From: Viridibacillus arenosi
Lineage (GTDB): Bacteria; Bacillota; Bacilli; Bacillales_A; Planococcaceae
Assembly: GCF_001955655.1 (NCBI RefSeq)
Contig: NZ_MSPW01000016.1
Span: 1-55,126, forward strand
DNA length: 55,126 nt
Reading direction: 5' to 3'
This document shows positions 8,398-16,570 of this stretch, one piece after another. The translations under genes and the position numbers were made by a program. How positions within the stretch are numbered: the stretch's first letter is position 1; every line of letters starts with the position of its first letter. Under the pieces are notes generated by a model, which was given only the letters and a program-made list of their open reading frames with translations, ran no database searches and was not told where the DNA came from.

Positions 8398-9735
8398 CTA
8401 AAAGTAGTTATCCAGATTGTTTAATGTATTCGCAATTTCTTTTATCCCACCTTCAATTTTCTCATCTTCTATCGTTGAGACATTAATTTTTAAAATACGC
8501 TCACGATAAAAGTCGGTCAAATAGTTATGATCAATTGGGTTAAATAAAATTTGTTTTTGGCTTAAATAATGGATTATTCGATTTAAATCTACTTCTTTAG
8601 GAAAGACGATATGGCTATGCATGCATATTTCTGAAGAAGCTTGGTACATAGGTAAATGTGTTTTTATCGAGTGCTGAAGAATTTTTCCACGTTTATGATA
8701 GTTTTCATGCACTTGTGCACGATATCGTTCGAACATGCCACTTTTTAAATAAAGTTCAAGTGCAGCTTGTGAAATCATAGAGCTGTCAATATCGGTCGTG
8801 TTTTTATGTTGTTGAAAAATGTTAATTAATACACTCGGTAAAATAGCAAATCCAATACGTAGTCCCGGGAACATGATTTTAGAAAAGCTTTTTAAATAGA
8901 TAACTCTGTCATTTGTATCTATAGCGAACATTGGATCACGTTTTGAATTGTACTCAAAGTCAGCTAAAAAGTCATCTTCAACAATATAGACATCATACTG
9001 ATTGGCCAAATAAAGAATCGCTTCTTTCTCCTTTTTACTATAAGAAGTACCTAAAGGATTATGGAACCGTGGCATTGTGTAGAAAAACTTAATCTCATTC
9101 TTACGGAAGATCTGCTCCAGTTCTTTTAAATCAATGCCATTTGTAGAGCGTTTAATACCGATAGCAGGCAGTTTGTATGTTTTTAGAAAATCCATATATA
9201 AATGATAGCTTGGTTGTTCTACTAGTATAGTTTTGTGGTTGTTCGGGAAGGGCATAAGGCTAAGTAAGGAAAGTGCTTGTTGTACACCTGAAGTAATAAA
9301 GATATTGCTGTTATCTGTAAATACTTGATACGATTCTAATAATTTCTTTGCCTCTGAGATTAATGAGGGTAATCCTTTAGCTGTACCATATTTAAATAAA
9401 TCTGTTTGATATGTATCAATGGCTTTGTTCATGCAATGCTGAAAATCTTGATATGGGAATGCATGCCATGTTGGTGATGAAGTGGCGAAATCAATTATAT
9501 TAGTTGATGTTGGTTTTTGTGCAATTTGATGGTCTACGACGTAATAGCCGCTTTTCGGAATAGCATATATTAAATGTTGGTCTTCAAGTTTTTGTAATGC
9601 TGTAAGAATAGTGCTTTTACTGCAAGAAAACTGATGTGCTAATTGCCGAATTGACGGTAACTTTGCACCAGATGGCAGGTCAGCATTATGTATACGGGTG
9701 CAGAGATCGTAATAGATTAATTCATATTTGAGCAT
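8398..9735 (-). CDS. MocR-type regulator (GntR helix-turn-helix plus PLP aminotransferase domain)
   Basis: This 445-aa protein is a fusion. An N-terminal GntR winged helix (about 1-70: GAKLPSIRQLAHQF, CSKSTILTALQKLED) is followed by a fold-type I aminotransferase domain. PLP-binding features are TSGVQQAL, EQPSYHLY, FYTMPRFHNPLG, IVEDDFLADF and the lysine in SFSKIMFPGLR. I chose the ATG at 9735 because GAGGAGG lies six bases before it. The gene follows a LysE exporter on the same strand by 38 bp, so it may share its transcript and may sense an amino acid or amino-sugar related to the exporter's substrate. MocR proteins act as regulators and usually not as metabolic enzymes. Confidence 0.88.
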   Translation of the reverse strand: MLKYELIYYDLCTRIHNADLPSGAKLPSIRQLAHQFSCSKSTILTALQKLEDQHLIYAIPKSGYYVVDHQIAQKPTSTNIIDFATSSPTWHAFPYQDFQHCMNKAIDTYQTDLFKYGTAKGLPSLISEAKKLLESYQVFTDNSNIFITSGVQQALSLLSLMPFPNNHKTILVEQPSYHLYMDFLKTYKLPAIGIKRSTNGIDLKELEQIFRKNEIKFFYTMPRFHNPLGTSYSKKEKEAILYLANQYDVYIVEDDFLADFEYNSKRDPMFAIDTNDRVIYLKSFSKIMFPGLRIGFAILPSVLINIFQQHKNTTDIDSSMISQAALELYLKSGMFERYRAQVHENYHKRGKILQHSIKTHLPMYQASSEICMHSHIVFPKEVDLNRIIHYLSQKQILFNPIDHNYLTDFYRERILKINVSTIEDEKIEGGIKEIANTLNNLDNYF

Positions 9736-9773
9736 GTTGTGCCTCCTCGAAAACATATCATTCTACTATTATT

Positions 9774-10358
9774 CTATTTGATAAGAATTGAAAAAGCACT
9801 ATATGCCAATAAAACGGCCATAACTATATTAAATTGTTGCCTGTAATGTAATAAGTGCTTTTGAAAAATAGAACCAAATAAACTCCAACTAAATGTACTC
9901 ATTACACCAACCATTCCTAAAAATACTGAGAAAAGAAAGTAGCTGGAATATGAATTGTAGTAGGGGAGAATGAAAGTTGATACTACTGTAATACCAAAAA
10001 GAATACCTTTTGGATTAACAAATTGTAACAAGATACCTATGAAGAAACCTTTACTTTTACCTTCATCATTGCCACTGTCATGATCCTTACTAGTAAGGAT
10101 TTTATAAGCCAAATATAACATATAAGCCACACCAAAAATCGTCAAAGGAAGTTCAATTATTGGCAGAGCACTTATAAGGATGTTATTTAAAAAAGTACAC
10201 AATAATGTGATGGCAAAAAATCCAACACCTACTCCTAGACAAAACCTAAATGTCTTTTTATAACCATGTTTATTCGCAAACGCCATTGACATGATATTAT
10301 TGGGACCTGGAGTGAAACTGGAAATAAAAACAAATAATAAAAATGAAAATATAGGCAT
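9774..10358 (-). CDS. LysE/RhtB family amino-acid exporter
   Basis: This membrane exporter of 194 aa has about six hydrophobic segments. The family hallmark is FTPGPNNIMSMAFANKHG near the N-terminus (about 15-33), followed by GVGVGFFAITLL and, in the middle, FFIGILLQFVNPKGILF, another strongly conserved LysE/RhtB stretch. GGGAGGT precedes the ATG. Known members export lysine, threonine, homoserine or cysteine-pathway compounds; the substrate here is unknown. It is divergent from an XRE-cupin regulator with a 12-bp dyad between them, and upstream of a MocR regulator, so two amino-compound-sensing regulators flank it. Confidence 0.9.
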   Translation of the reverse strand: MPIFSFLLFVFISSFTPGPNNIMSMAFANKHGYKKTFRFCLGVGVGFFAITLLCTFLNNILISALPIIELPLTIFGVAYMLYLAYKILTSKDHDSGNDEGKSKGFFIGILLQFVNPKGILFGITVVSTFILPYYNSYSSYFLFSVFLGMVGVMSTFSWSLFGSIFQKHLLHYRQQFNIVMAVLLAYSAFSILIK

Positions 10359-10404
10359 ATAGGGACCTCCCTTTAAATTCGTATGTTATAATGTTCGAAA
10401 TAAA

Positions 10405-10453
10405 CAATATAACGACTACGTGCTTTTTATTATACATAAAGGTCGTTATATTG
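10405..10453. promoter_or_regulatory. Operator-like dyad between lysE and XRE-cupin genes
   Basis: A perfect 12-bp inverted repeat, CAATATAACGAC (10405-10416) and GTCGTTATATTG (10442-10453), lies 25 bp apart in the 117-bp divergent spacer. On the minus strand a weak -35 (TTATAT) inside the right arm and TATAAC 16 bp on can serve lysE. Such a spaced dyad fits binding of the XRE-cupin dimer to control both genes. Confidence 0.6.
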
Positions 10454-10475
10454 TACACAGAATAGGAGTGAGTTT

Positions 10476-11030
10476 ATGGAAGAAATACAACTTATTCTTG
10501 CAAAGAATTTAAAAGCGATTAGAGAGAAAGAAAAATTAAGTTTGGAGAAGGTATCTCAACTAAGTGGAGTAAGTAAAACGATGATAGGGCAAATAGAAAG
10601 AGGAGAGTCAAGTCCAACTCTGACTACGATTTGGAAAATAGCTAATGGATTAAAGATATCCTTTACTTCACTAATAAATAATCCACAACCAGATACTAAA
10701 GTTGTTTTAAAAAGTGAAATTCAAGTATTGTCTGAAGACAATGGACGTTATAGAGTCTATCCCTCATTTCCTTTCCAAGAGGATAGACGCTTTGAAGTTT
10801 ACTCGGTTGAAATAGAAAAAGAAGGGGCATTAAGCTCTGATTCTCATAGAGAGGGAACTGAGGAATTTATCACTGTTTTTGATGGAGAAGTAACGATTAG
10901 TGTAAGTGACAGTAGTTATATTTTAAAAAGTGGTGACTCAATCAGATTTAAGGCTGACAGACCTCACAAATATCATAATTCGGGGGACACTTTAACACGT
11001 TTAAGTATGACAATCTATTATCCGACCTAG
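10476..11030 (+). CDS. XRE-family regulator with C-terminal cupin domain
   Basis: This 184-aa protein has an N-terminal helix-turn-helix (about 5-60: LAKNLKAIREKEKLSLEKV, LSGVSKTMIGQIERG, SSPTLTTIWKIANGL) and a C-terminal double-stranded beta-helix cupin. The cupin shows H-R-E-G-T-E-E-F, V-F-D-G-E-V-T-I, GDSIRF and PHKYHN. XRE-cupin proteins sense small ligands and often sit beside amino-acid exporters. Here the gene is divergent from lysE over a 12-bp dyad, so repression or ligand-dependent activation of the exporter is the likely role. AGGAGTGAG precedes the ATG. Confidence 0.9.
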   Translation: MEEIQLILAKNLKAIREKEKLSLEKVSQLSGVSKTMIGQIERGESSPTLTTIWKIANGLKISFTSLINNPQPDTKVVLKSEIQVLSEDNGRYRVYPSFPFQEDRRFEVYSVEIEKEGALSSDSHREGTEEFITVFDGEVTISVSDSSYILKSGDSIRFKADRPHKYHNSGDTLTRLSMTIYYPT

Positions 11031-11163
11031 CAATACTTTTTTTGAGATCTAAAGTACAGACAGCTCATTTTTCATCTTCAATTAAAAGGACAGAGAAATA
11101 AAAAGTTTTTTTCAAAGACAAAAACGAGCCTAAATTGACATGTTTAATTATGGAGGAATGTTT

Positions 11164-11841
11164 ATGTTATCTGAAATAGAATTAATGGAACATCATGTGA
11201 ATGTGTTATTTAAACATGATTTTGAAAATCGAGTAACAGTCATAAATGAACCACCATACGATGTTGCACCAAGAATTTTCATTGGAGGCACTAACTTGGG
11301 AAGTTTAGTGAGATATTCCAATACGCTGGAAGAGGACCTTGTAGAGAAGTTAGAACAGGCAATAGGAACAAAACCAGGTGCTGAACTAGGGGAAGTAATC
11401 AATGTTTTAAGTAGTGACCGTCAAATAAATAATTTATGGATAGGTCCTGCATATGTATTTCCAGATGTAAGAGATAGGGCTGATACTCAAGCAATACAAG
11501 TAACTCATGAAAACAAAGAAATGTTAAAGCCTTATTTTCCATATACATTTGAGGATTTTGAGTATAAGCAACCTTGTTTTGTAATAGTTGAGGAAAATAT
11601 GCCCGTTTCGATTTGCTGTAGTGCTAGGAAGACCACAAAAGCAGACGAAGCAAGTGTATACACACTTGAAGATTATCGTGGTAGAGGATACGGTATAGAT
11701 GTTACAAATGCTTGGGCAACAGAGGTACAAAAACAAGGACGAATTGCTCTATATAGCACTTCGTGGGATAATTTTGCATCCCAATCTGTGGCAAGGAAGC
11801 TAAATTTGCTTCAGTATGGAACAGACATTCATATTACTTAA
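11164..11841 (+). CDS. GNAT-fold acetyltransferase-like protein
   Basis: The 225-aa product has a C-terminal GNAT signature: strand FVIVEENMPVSICCSAR, then EASVYTLEDYRGRGYG with the acetyl-CoA loop R-G-R-G-Y-G, then a helix and LYSTSWDNFASQSVARKLNL. The N-terminal half (about 1-110) has no domain I recognise. I chose the ATG at 11164 because GGAGGA is six bases upstream; the ATGs at 11140 and 11158 lack proper spacing. It follows the XRE-cupin gene by about 130 bp and could be independent of it. The substrate cannot be predicted. A strong terminator follows. Confidence 0.75.
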   Translation: MLSEIELMEHHVNVLFKHDFENRVTVINEPPYDVAPRIFIGGTNLGSLVRYSNTLEEDLVEKLEQAIGTKPGAELGEVINVLSSDRQINNLWIGPAYVFPDVRDRADTQAIQVTHENKEMLKPYFPYTFEDFEYKQPCFVIVEENMPVSICCSARKTTKADEASVYTLEDYRGRGYGIDVTNAWATEVQKQGRIALYSTSWDNFASQSVARKLNLLQYGTDIHIT

Positions 11842-11916
11842 AGTAACCTTAATGCAATAGACATTTTTTCAACAAACGTACTTAAGTTAAAAAAATGAAA
11901 TATCTATATATGCTAA

Positions 11917-11948
11917 ACACATCTGTATCGGTACAGATGTGTTTTTTT
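11917..11948 (+). terminator. Rho-independent terminator after GNAT gene
   Basis: The 11-bp stem ACACATCTGTA/TACAGATGTGT has loop TCGG and is followed by a T run. Confidence 0.92.
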
Positions 11949-12021
11949 GTAGTCGTCTAAATATGTGTTTTTTAATACGATAGTTGTACCGGCCGGATTA
12001 ATCGAAAAGAGGTAATATCGT

Positions 12022-12933
12022 ATGAAAGAAATGAGAAAAGCATATATCGCAGCAATTATATATGCCCTAATAATTGGACTTTCCTTTATGTTTGTCAAAA
12101 TTGCACTAACGGTGGCAAGTCCATTAGAAACACTGGCACATCGTTTTACAGTTGCATGGATTGTAGCAACGATTTTTCTGTTACTTAGTAAAAATAAACT
12201 ACAAATTGGATGGAAGGATTTACAAAGAATTCTTCCTTTGGCATTACTTTATCCTATTTTATTTTTTGCTTTCCAAGTGTTTGGTCTAGCGCGTACTTCG
12301 TCTTCAGAAGCAGGCATTATTCAAGCTACTATTCCGATTTTCACATTACTGTTAGCTAGTATAATCTTGAAAGAAAATACTTCATTTAAACAGCTAATAT
12401 GCGTTAGCTTATCAGTACTTGGGGTCATCTTTATCTTCATGATGAACGGGGTAGGGACAGCTAAGGTTAGCTTCATTGGAAGTGGATTTATCTTGTTATC
12501 AGCCATTACATCAGCACTTTATAATGTTTTTGCAAGAAAGTTAACGCAACAGTATTCATTGTTTACTTTAACGTATATAATGACACTTTTTGGATTTATA
12601 GGTTTTAACGGTATTGCCATTAGTATGAATGTTGTCAATGGTACTACGAAACAATTCTTCCAACCTTTTATGCATTTAGATTTTGTTTTAGCAATTGTCT
12701 ATTTAGGTATTCTTTCTTCACTTATTACTTCGTTTTTATCTAATTATGCGTTATCGAAAATGGCTGCATCTAAAATGAGTGTTTTCAGTAATGTTGCGAC
12801 GCTCATTACGATTTTAGCAGGAGTTCTTTTTCTACAAGAGGAATTTCACTATTATCATTTAGTAGGAGCACTAGTGATCATAATCGGAGTCATAGGGACG
12901 AATTATTTTGGGAGAGTGGTAAAAAAGGTATAG
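12022..12933 (+). CDS. EamA/DMT superfamily transporter
   Basis: This 303-aa protein has ten hydrophobic segments in two homologous EamA halves. Family stretches include LIIGLSFMFVKIAL, SPLETLAHRFTVAW, the half-end AGIIQATIPIFTLLLASIIL and its counterpart KMSVFSNVATLITILAGVLFL, with the usual closing GALVIIIGVIGTNY. Members export amino acids, bases or other metabolites (RhaT/YdcZ-like drug/metabolite transporters). GAGGT stands eight bases before the ATG. It is a single gene behind a terminator, with a decayed fragment downstream. No context points to a substrate. Confidence 0.88.
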   Translation: MKEMRKAYIAAIIYALIIGLSFMFVKIALTVASPLETLAHRFTVAWIVATIFLLLSKNKLQIGWKDLQRILPLALLYPILFFAFQVFGLARTSSSEAGIIQATIPIFTLLLASIILKENTSFKQLICVSLSVLGVIFIFMMNGVGTAKVSFIGSGFILLSAITSALYNVFARKLTQQYSLFTLTYIMTLFGFIGFNGIAISMNVVNGTTKQFFQPFMHLDFVLAIVYLGILSSLITSFLSNYALSKMAASKMSVFSNVATLITILAGVLFLQEEFHYYHLVGALVIIIGVIGTNYFGRVVKKV

Positions 12934-12958
12934 TAGGAGACATATGACCAGTACTATT

Positions 12959-13203
12959 AATTCAAACCTCAATCGACTTCGTTGATATCAGAAAACTGTA
13001 TCCAAGGGAAATGTTCTGTTTATACTAAAGAATCAAGTGGTAACGATAGCTTAAATATTCGACTTGGAGAACAATATCTTGAATCTGATAAAGGTCATTT
13101 TGATATAAAAGATGGTTCGTAGTATTGTAAAGTAACGCATTATGAAAATACAGAATGGTCTACTGATATAAAAGTTTATAAAAAAAAGGTGGAAGAATTG
13201 TAG
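12959..13203 (+). pseudogene. Decayed coding fragment with internal stop
   Basis: In one frame of the 458-bp gap after the EamA gene a protein-like stretch can be read: NCIQGKCSVYTKESSGND, IRLGEQYLESDKGHFDIKDG, an in-frame TAG at 13120-13122, then YCKVTHYENTEW and VYKKKVEEL, stop at 13201-13203. No start codon with a ribosome binding site opens it. A Cys near the beginning and the beta-rich composition recall the mature part of a small lipoprotein, but I do not recognise a family. A terminator follows at once (13214-13243), as expected of a former gene. Confidence 0.45.
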
Positions 13204-13213
13204 TTTCTTATTA

Positions 13214-13243
13214 AGCAGCGATAATATGTCGCTGCTCTTTTAT
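13214..13243 (+). terminator. Terminator after decayed fragment
   Basis: The stem AGCAGCGA/TCGCTGCT with a 7-base loop is followed by CTTTTAT. Confidence 0.75.
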
Positions 13244-13391
13244 ATTCCAATAATTTTATACATATGATATCAACTATTGAAGCATATTCTAATATAAGTA
13301 ATTATCAATATTTCAATTATATATAAAAAAATATGACGACATCAGCTTTTTTGCCATTGTTTAAAATACTTTTGAAAAAAGGGGAGTTTTA

Positions 13392-13763
13392 TTGAAACGG
13401 AAAATGATAAATACCATCGTTTTCTTTTGCTTATCAATCATGTTATTCGGATGTACTAGTGATGAAGAGCGTATTGATGTGTCATTTGAATTATCAAATG
13501 ATATTAAAGTAAATGTAACTCAAGTAGCAAAAGATTATCTTATTAAAAATAATTGTGGAACTTCAGAATCAATCCAAGTTGAAACAGCCAGTATTACTGA
13601 CCATTTAGTCAATGCATCAGACGGAATTTCAAAACCAAAAGATATTGGGCAAGTAGTATACAAAGTAACTTTTAAAGACAAATCGCATGTCGCTACTGGT
13701 TTACCAGAAGTTTTGATTAAAAAAGATAATAATCGTGTAGTTGGGTTTACTGTAGGGAAATGA
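13392..13763 (+). CDS. Small putative lipoprotein
   Basis: This 123-aa protein has a lipoprotein signal: K-R-K-M, a hydrophobic core (NTIVFFCLSIMLFG) and the lipobox LFGC, so Cys21 should be lipidated after cleavage. The mature part is polar, with TGLPEVLIKKDNNRVVGF near the end. I do not recognise a domain. The start is TTG with GGGGAG five bases upstream. It stands alone between the decayed fragment and the LacI gene. Both neighbours to the left are short, Cys-led and beta-rich, so this may be the surviving one of two related lipoproteins; that is inference. Confidence 0.65.
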   Translation: MKRKMINTIVFFCLSIMLFGCTSDEERIDVSFELSNDIKVNVTQVAKDYLIKNNCGTSESIQVETASITDHLVNASDGISKPKDIGQVVYKVTFKDKSHVATGLPEVLIKKDNNRVVGFTVGK

Positions 13764-13990
13764 ACTATATAAGACATAAAGATATAATTTACAGTTTGCA
13801 ATTCGTTAGATATATGCAAGCTGTTATATTTTATTTTAATTTTGGTAGATAACTAGAATAGTAATCTTAAATTTTTGATTGAACTTTTTGCGTATTATCT
13901 GAATTCATATAACAAACAAACTGGTAGAAAACTTTACTGAATTGCCGTTTTCCATGTATATTTAAGAGAGAAATTAAAGGAAAAGGGGCA

Positions 13991-14995
13991 ATGATAGTGG
14001 TTTCTTCAAAAGATGTTGCCAAACATGCAGGAGTTTCACAAACGACTGTTTCACGAGTACTAAATACACCTGATCTAGTTAAGCAGAAAACAAAAGATAA
14101 AGTATTAAAAGCAATTGAAAAATTAAGCTATGTACCAGATGCTAATGCACGCTCACTAGTACAGAAAAAAACTGGAGTCATCACGCTCTTATCAGGGCCA
14201 TTACATAATCCTTTCTTTGTAGATACTACAACTGCAATTGTTAACTATGCAAACGAAAATGGATATAGAGTTAATGTTCACTTTGTGAATGATAAAAAGC
14301 TATCGGAAGCATATTCATCAGCAATTGAAAACAAAGTTGATGGCATGATTTTGTCATGCATTTTATTAGATGACCCGATTTTTGAAAGATTAAAAAAGAT
14401 GTCTATTCCATTTATAACGTATAACCGTAAACATAAAAATGAAGAACTCTTTGTAGAAATTGACAATGAGGAGGCAGGTTTTTTAGCTGCGGAGCATTTA
14501 ATTCAACTTGGCCATAAAGATATTGCATGGGTTGGAGGTCCTTTAACGGTGAGTACATTTAAAAATCGTTTTGAAGGATACAAAAAAGCATTGAAAAAAT
14601 ATCGAATTATTGAGAATCCCTTATATATTTTCCATACAGATTCAACTAAAAATGATATTCAAAAAGCGTTTGAAACATTGCAGAAATGTAAAGAAAAACC
14701 AACCGCCATTTGTAGTGGGGCAGACTCAGTAGCATTTAATTTAATGAATAATGCCTTAAGCTCTGGATTAAAAATACCGGAAGATATTAGTATAATTGGA
14801 ATTGATAATGTGGATTTGAGTAACCATGGAGCTATGCAATTGACAACGGTTGGGAGTATTACAGAAAATAACTTAGGACGTCTGGCCATTGAAAAGCTTA
14901 TTGAGATGATCGAGCTAGAAAAAAGTACTTGCATACAAATAACTGAATCTGTTAAAGTCTTTTTAAGAAATACAACAGCTAAAAGAAAAGATTGA
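13991..14995 (+). CDS. LacI/GalR family transcriptional regulator
   Basis: This 334-aa repressor has an N-terminal LacI helix-turn-helix (SSKDVAKHAGVSQTTVSRVLN, then a hinge with YVPDANARSLVQKKTG) followed by a periplasmic-binding-protein-like sensor domain. That domain shows NPFFVDTTTAIVNYANENGY, GMILSCILLDD, EAGFLAAEHLIQLGHKDIAWVGG and the closing DISIIGIDNVDLSNHG. The ATG at 13991 and a GTG at 13997 are both possible; GGGG eight bases before the GTG makes the shorter form attractive. It sits ahead of a permease, aldehyde dehydrogenase and alcohol dehydrogenase on the same strand, and probably regulates them in response to their substrate. Confidence 0.9.
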   Translation: MIVVSSKDVAKHAGVSQTTVSRVLNTPDLVKQKTKDKVLKAIEKLSYVPDANARSLVQKKTGVITLLSGPLHNPFFVDTTTAIVNYANENGYRVNVHFVNDKKLSEAYSSAIENKVDGMILSCILLDDPIFERLKKMSIPFITYNRKHKNEELFVEIDNEEAGFLAAEHLIQLGHKDIAWVGGPLTVSTFKNRFEGYKKALKKYRIIENPLYIFHTDSTKNDIQKAFETLQKCKEKPTAICSGADSVAFNLMNNALSSGLKIPEDISIIGIDNVDLSNHGAMQLTTVGSITENNLGRLAIEKLIEMIELEKSTCIQITESVKVFLRNTTAKRKD

Positions 14996-15012
14996 ATCTT
15001 TTCTATTTTATA

Positions 15013-15076
15013 AAATGAATACGTAACCATTTTGGTTAGCTTTTATTTTTGATGTGAAATGGTTACGTATTCATTT
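15013..15076. promoter_or_regulatory. 20-bp perfect inverted repeat upstream of permease operon
   Basis: Arms at 15013-15032 and 15057-15076 are exact reverse complements over 20 bp, separated by 24 bp, and each contains the palindrome TACGTA. No T run follows, so a terminator is less likely than a paired operator for the LacI protein or an RNA structure in the operon leader. Confidence 0.55.
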
Positions 15077-15124
15077 GAGCTATTTGTATTTTGAAATGTG
15101 TTGGATTTTTTATTTCGTTCAACA

Positions 15125-15138
15125 TGTAAGGGGTTACA
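15125..15138 (+). promoter_or_regulatory. cre-like palindrome before permease
   Basis: TGTAAGGGGTTACA matches the CcpA catabolite-responsive consensus TGWAANCGNTNWCA at every defined position but one (G for C). It lies 29 bp before the permease ATG. It could bind CcpA or the local LacI-family regulator, whose operators are of the same type. Confidence 0.5.
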
Positions 15139-15166
15139 TAAACAACACAAAGGGGAGAAATGATTC

Positions 15167-16552
15167 ATGCTATGGAAAAAACGTGCGTATGGAGAAGAAT
15201 CACCGTATATACCAGCTGGACCATTCAAAATTAGAATGCCGTTCATTCACTACAAATTTGAATGGCCGGATTATGTGCAAGGGTTATTAATGTGTGCGGT
15301 TGATCTTTCAGCAATACCGTTAATGACAGAAGTATTGGGGATGCCTTTTGAAGTTGCGTTAGCAATTGTTATGGCAAACGGAGTATTTTATTTACTACAT
15401 CATCTTTTAGGGGACCCAGTAGTACCAGGATGGATTACACCTGCTATTCCGTTACTTGTGTTGTATGTACAAGAGTTTGCAGAGGGACAAGATCGAATAC
15501 ATGCCCTCATAGCCTTCCAGATGACACTCGGGATACTGTCGTTACTGCTCGGAGCAACAGGGCTTGCCACAAAAGTTGTTCGATTAATCCCTCCAGCAAT
15601 GAAATCAGGCATCATTTTAGGTGCTGGCTTTGCTGCAATTATTTCAGTATTCCAAGTAGGCGGTAAATTTGATACGTTCCCATGGACAATCACAATCGCT
15701 GTTGGGATCGGATTTTACTTATTATTCTCGAAACAATTTGCGAAGTTACAAAACAAAAACGGCATATTACGCATCATTGGTAAATTAGGTGTACTTCCAG
15801 TTATTTTATTGGCAGTAATCGTTGCGCCAATCTTTGGAGAAGCACATTGGCCAGCAATTGAATGGGGCTTTTCAAAACCAGATTTTATAACACTTTGGAA
15901 TGAATATACAGTGTTCGGAATTGGGCTACCACCTTTAAAAACATTCTTAATGGCTATTCCAACTGTAATCGCAGCATACATCGTATTATTCGGTGAAATT
16001 TTACAAGCTAAAGCATTAATTGATGAAGCACAAGTAGCTAGACCTGATGAGAAAATTGATTACAATGCGAACCGTGCTCACTGGATTTTCGGTATCCGTA
16101 ACTCTGCAATGAGTATTCTTGGACCAGACGTATCGATGTGTGGACCGATGTGGGCAGCGATGCAAGTTGTCACTGTAGAACGATTCAAAAAAGGCCGAAA
16201 AGCGATGGACTCGTTCTTCGGAGGTATTGGTTCATTCCGTTGGGGTACAAATACAGGCTTATTATTACTACCAATTGTAAGTCTTGTACAACCGATTCTT
16301 GGTGTTGCCTTAGCGTTAACGATGTTAATTCAAGGCTTTGTAAGTGTTAAAGTAGGTGTTCTAGAAGCGAGAAGTCAACGTGATTTAGGTGTTGCAGGTG
16401 TTATAGGTGCAGTGCTTTGTATTAAAGGCGCAACTTGGGGCTTTGCAGTAGGAATTCTTCTATGCTTACTAATTTACGGGAAAGATTTCTTCAAAGGAGA
16501 AGTTGATAATACTTTTGTTAAAGATAGTGAAGAAAATAAAGAAATCGCTTAA
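15167..16552 (+). CDS. Polytopic permease, NCS2-like (substrate unknown)
   Basis: The 461-aa protein has about 12 hydrophobic segments. Notable conserved-looking stretches are VPGWITPAIPLLVLYVQEF, IPPAMKSGIILGAGFAAII, FGEILQAKALIDEAQ and a central GPDVSMCGPMWAAMQVV. The overall plan resembles the nucleobase/ascorbate (NCS2, SLC23) transporters, but I do not see the full NCS2 signature, so the family call is tentative. AGGGGAG lies nine bases before the ATG. It is first in a tight unit with aldehyde dehydrogenase (18-bp gap) and iron-type alcohol dehydrogenase (17-bp gap) behind a LacI gene, so it most likely imports the substrate those enzymes oxidise. Confidence 0.7.
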   Translation: MLWKKRAYGEESPYIPAGPFKIRMPFIHYKFEWPDYVQGLLMCAVDLSAIPLMTEVLGMPFEVALAIVMANGVFYLLHHLLGDPVVPGWITPAIPLLVLYVQEFAEGQDRIHALIAFQMTLGILSLLLGATGLATKVVRLIPPAMKSGIILGAGFAAIISVFQVGGKFDTFPWTITIAVGIGFYLLFSKQFAKLQNKNGILRIIGKLGVLPVILLAVIVAPIFGEAHWPAIEWGFSKPDFITLWNEYTVFGIGLPPLKTFLMAIPTVIAAYIVLFGEILQAKALIDEAQVARPDEKIDYNANRAHWIFGIRNSAMSILGPDVSMCGPMWAAMQVVTVERFKKGRKAMDSFFGGIGSFRWGTNTGLLLLPIVSLVQPILGVALALTMLIQGFVSVKVGVLEARSQRDLGVAGVIGAVLCIKGATWGFAVGILLCLLIYGKDFFKGEVDNTFVKDSEENKEIA

Positions 16553-16570
16553 AAAGGGAGATTTTGCTTT

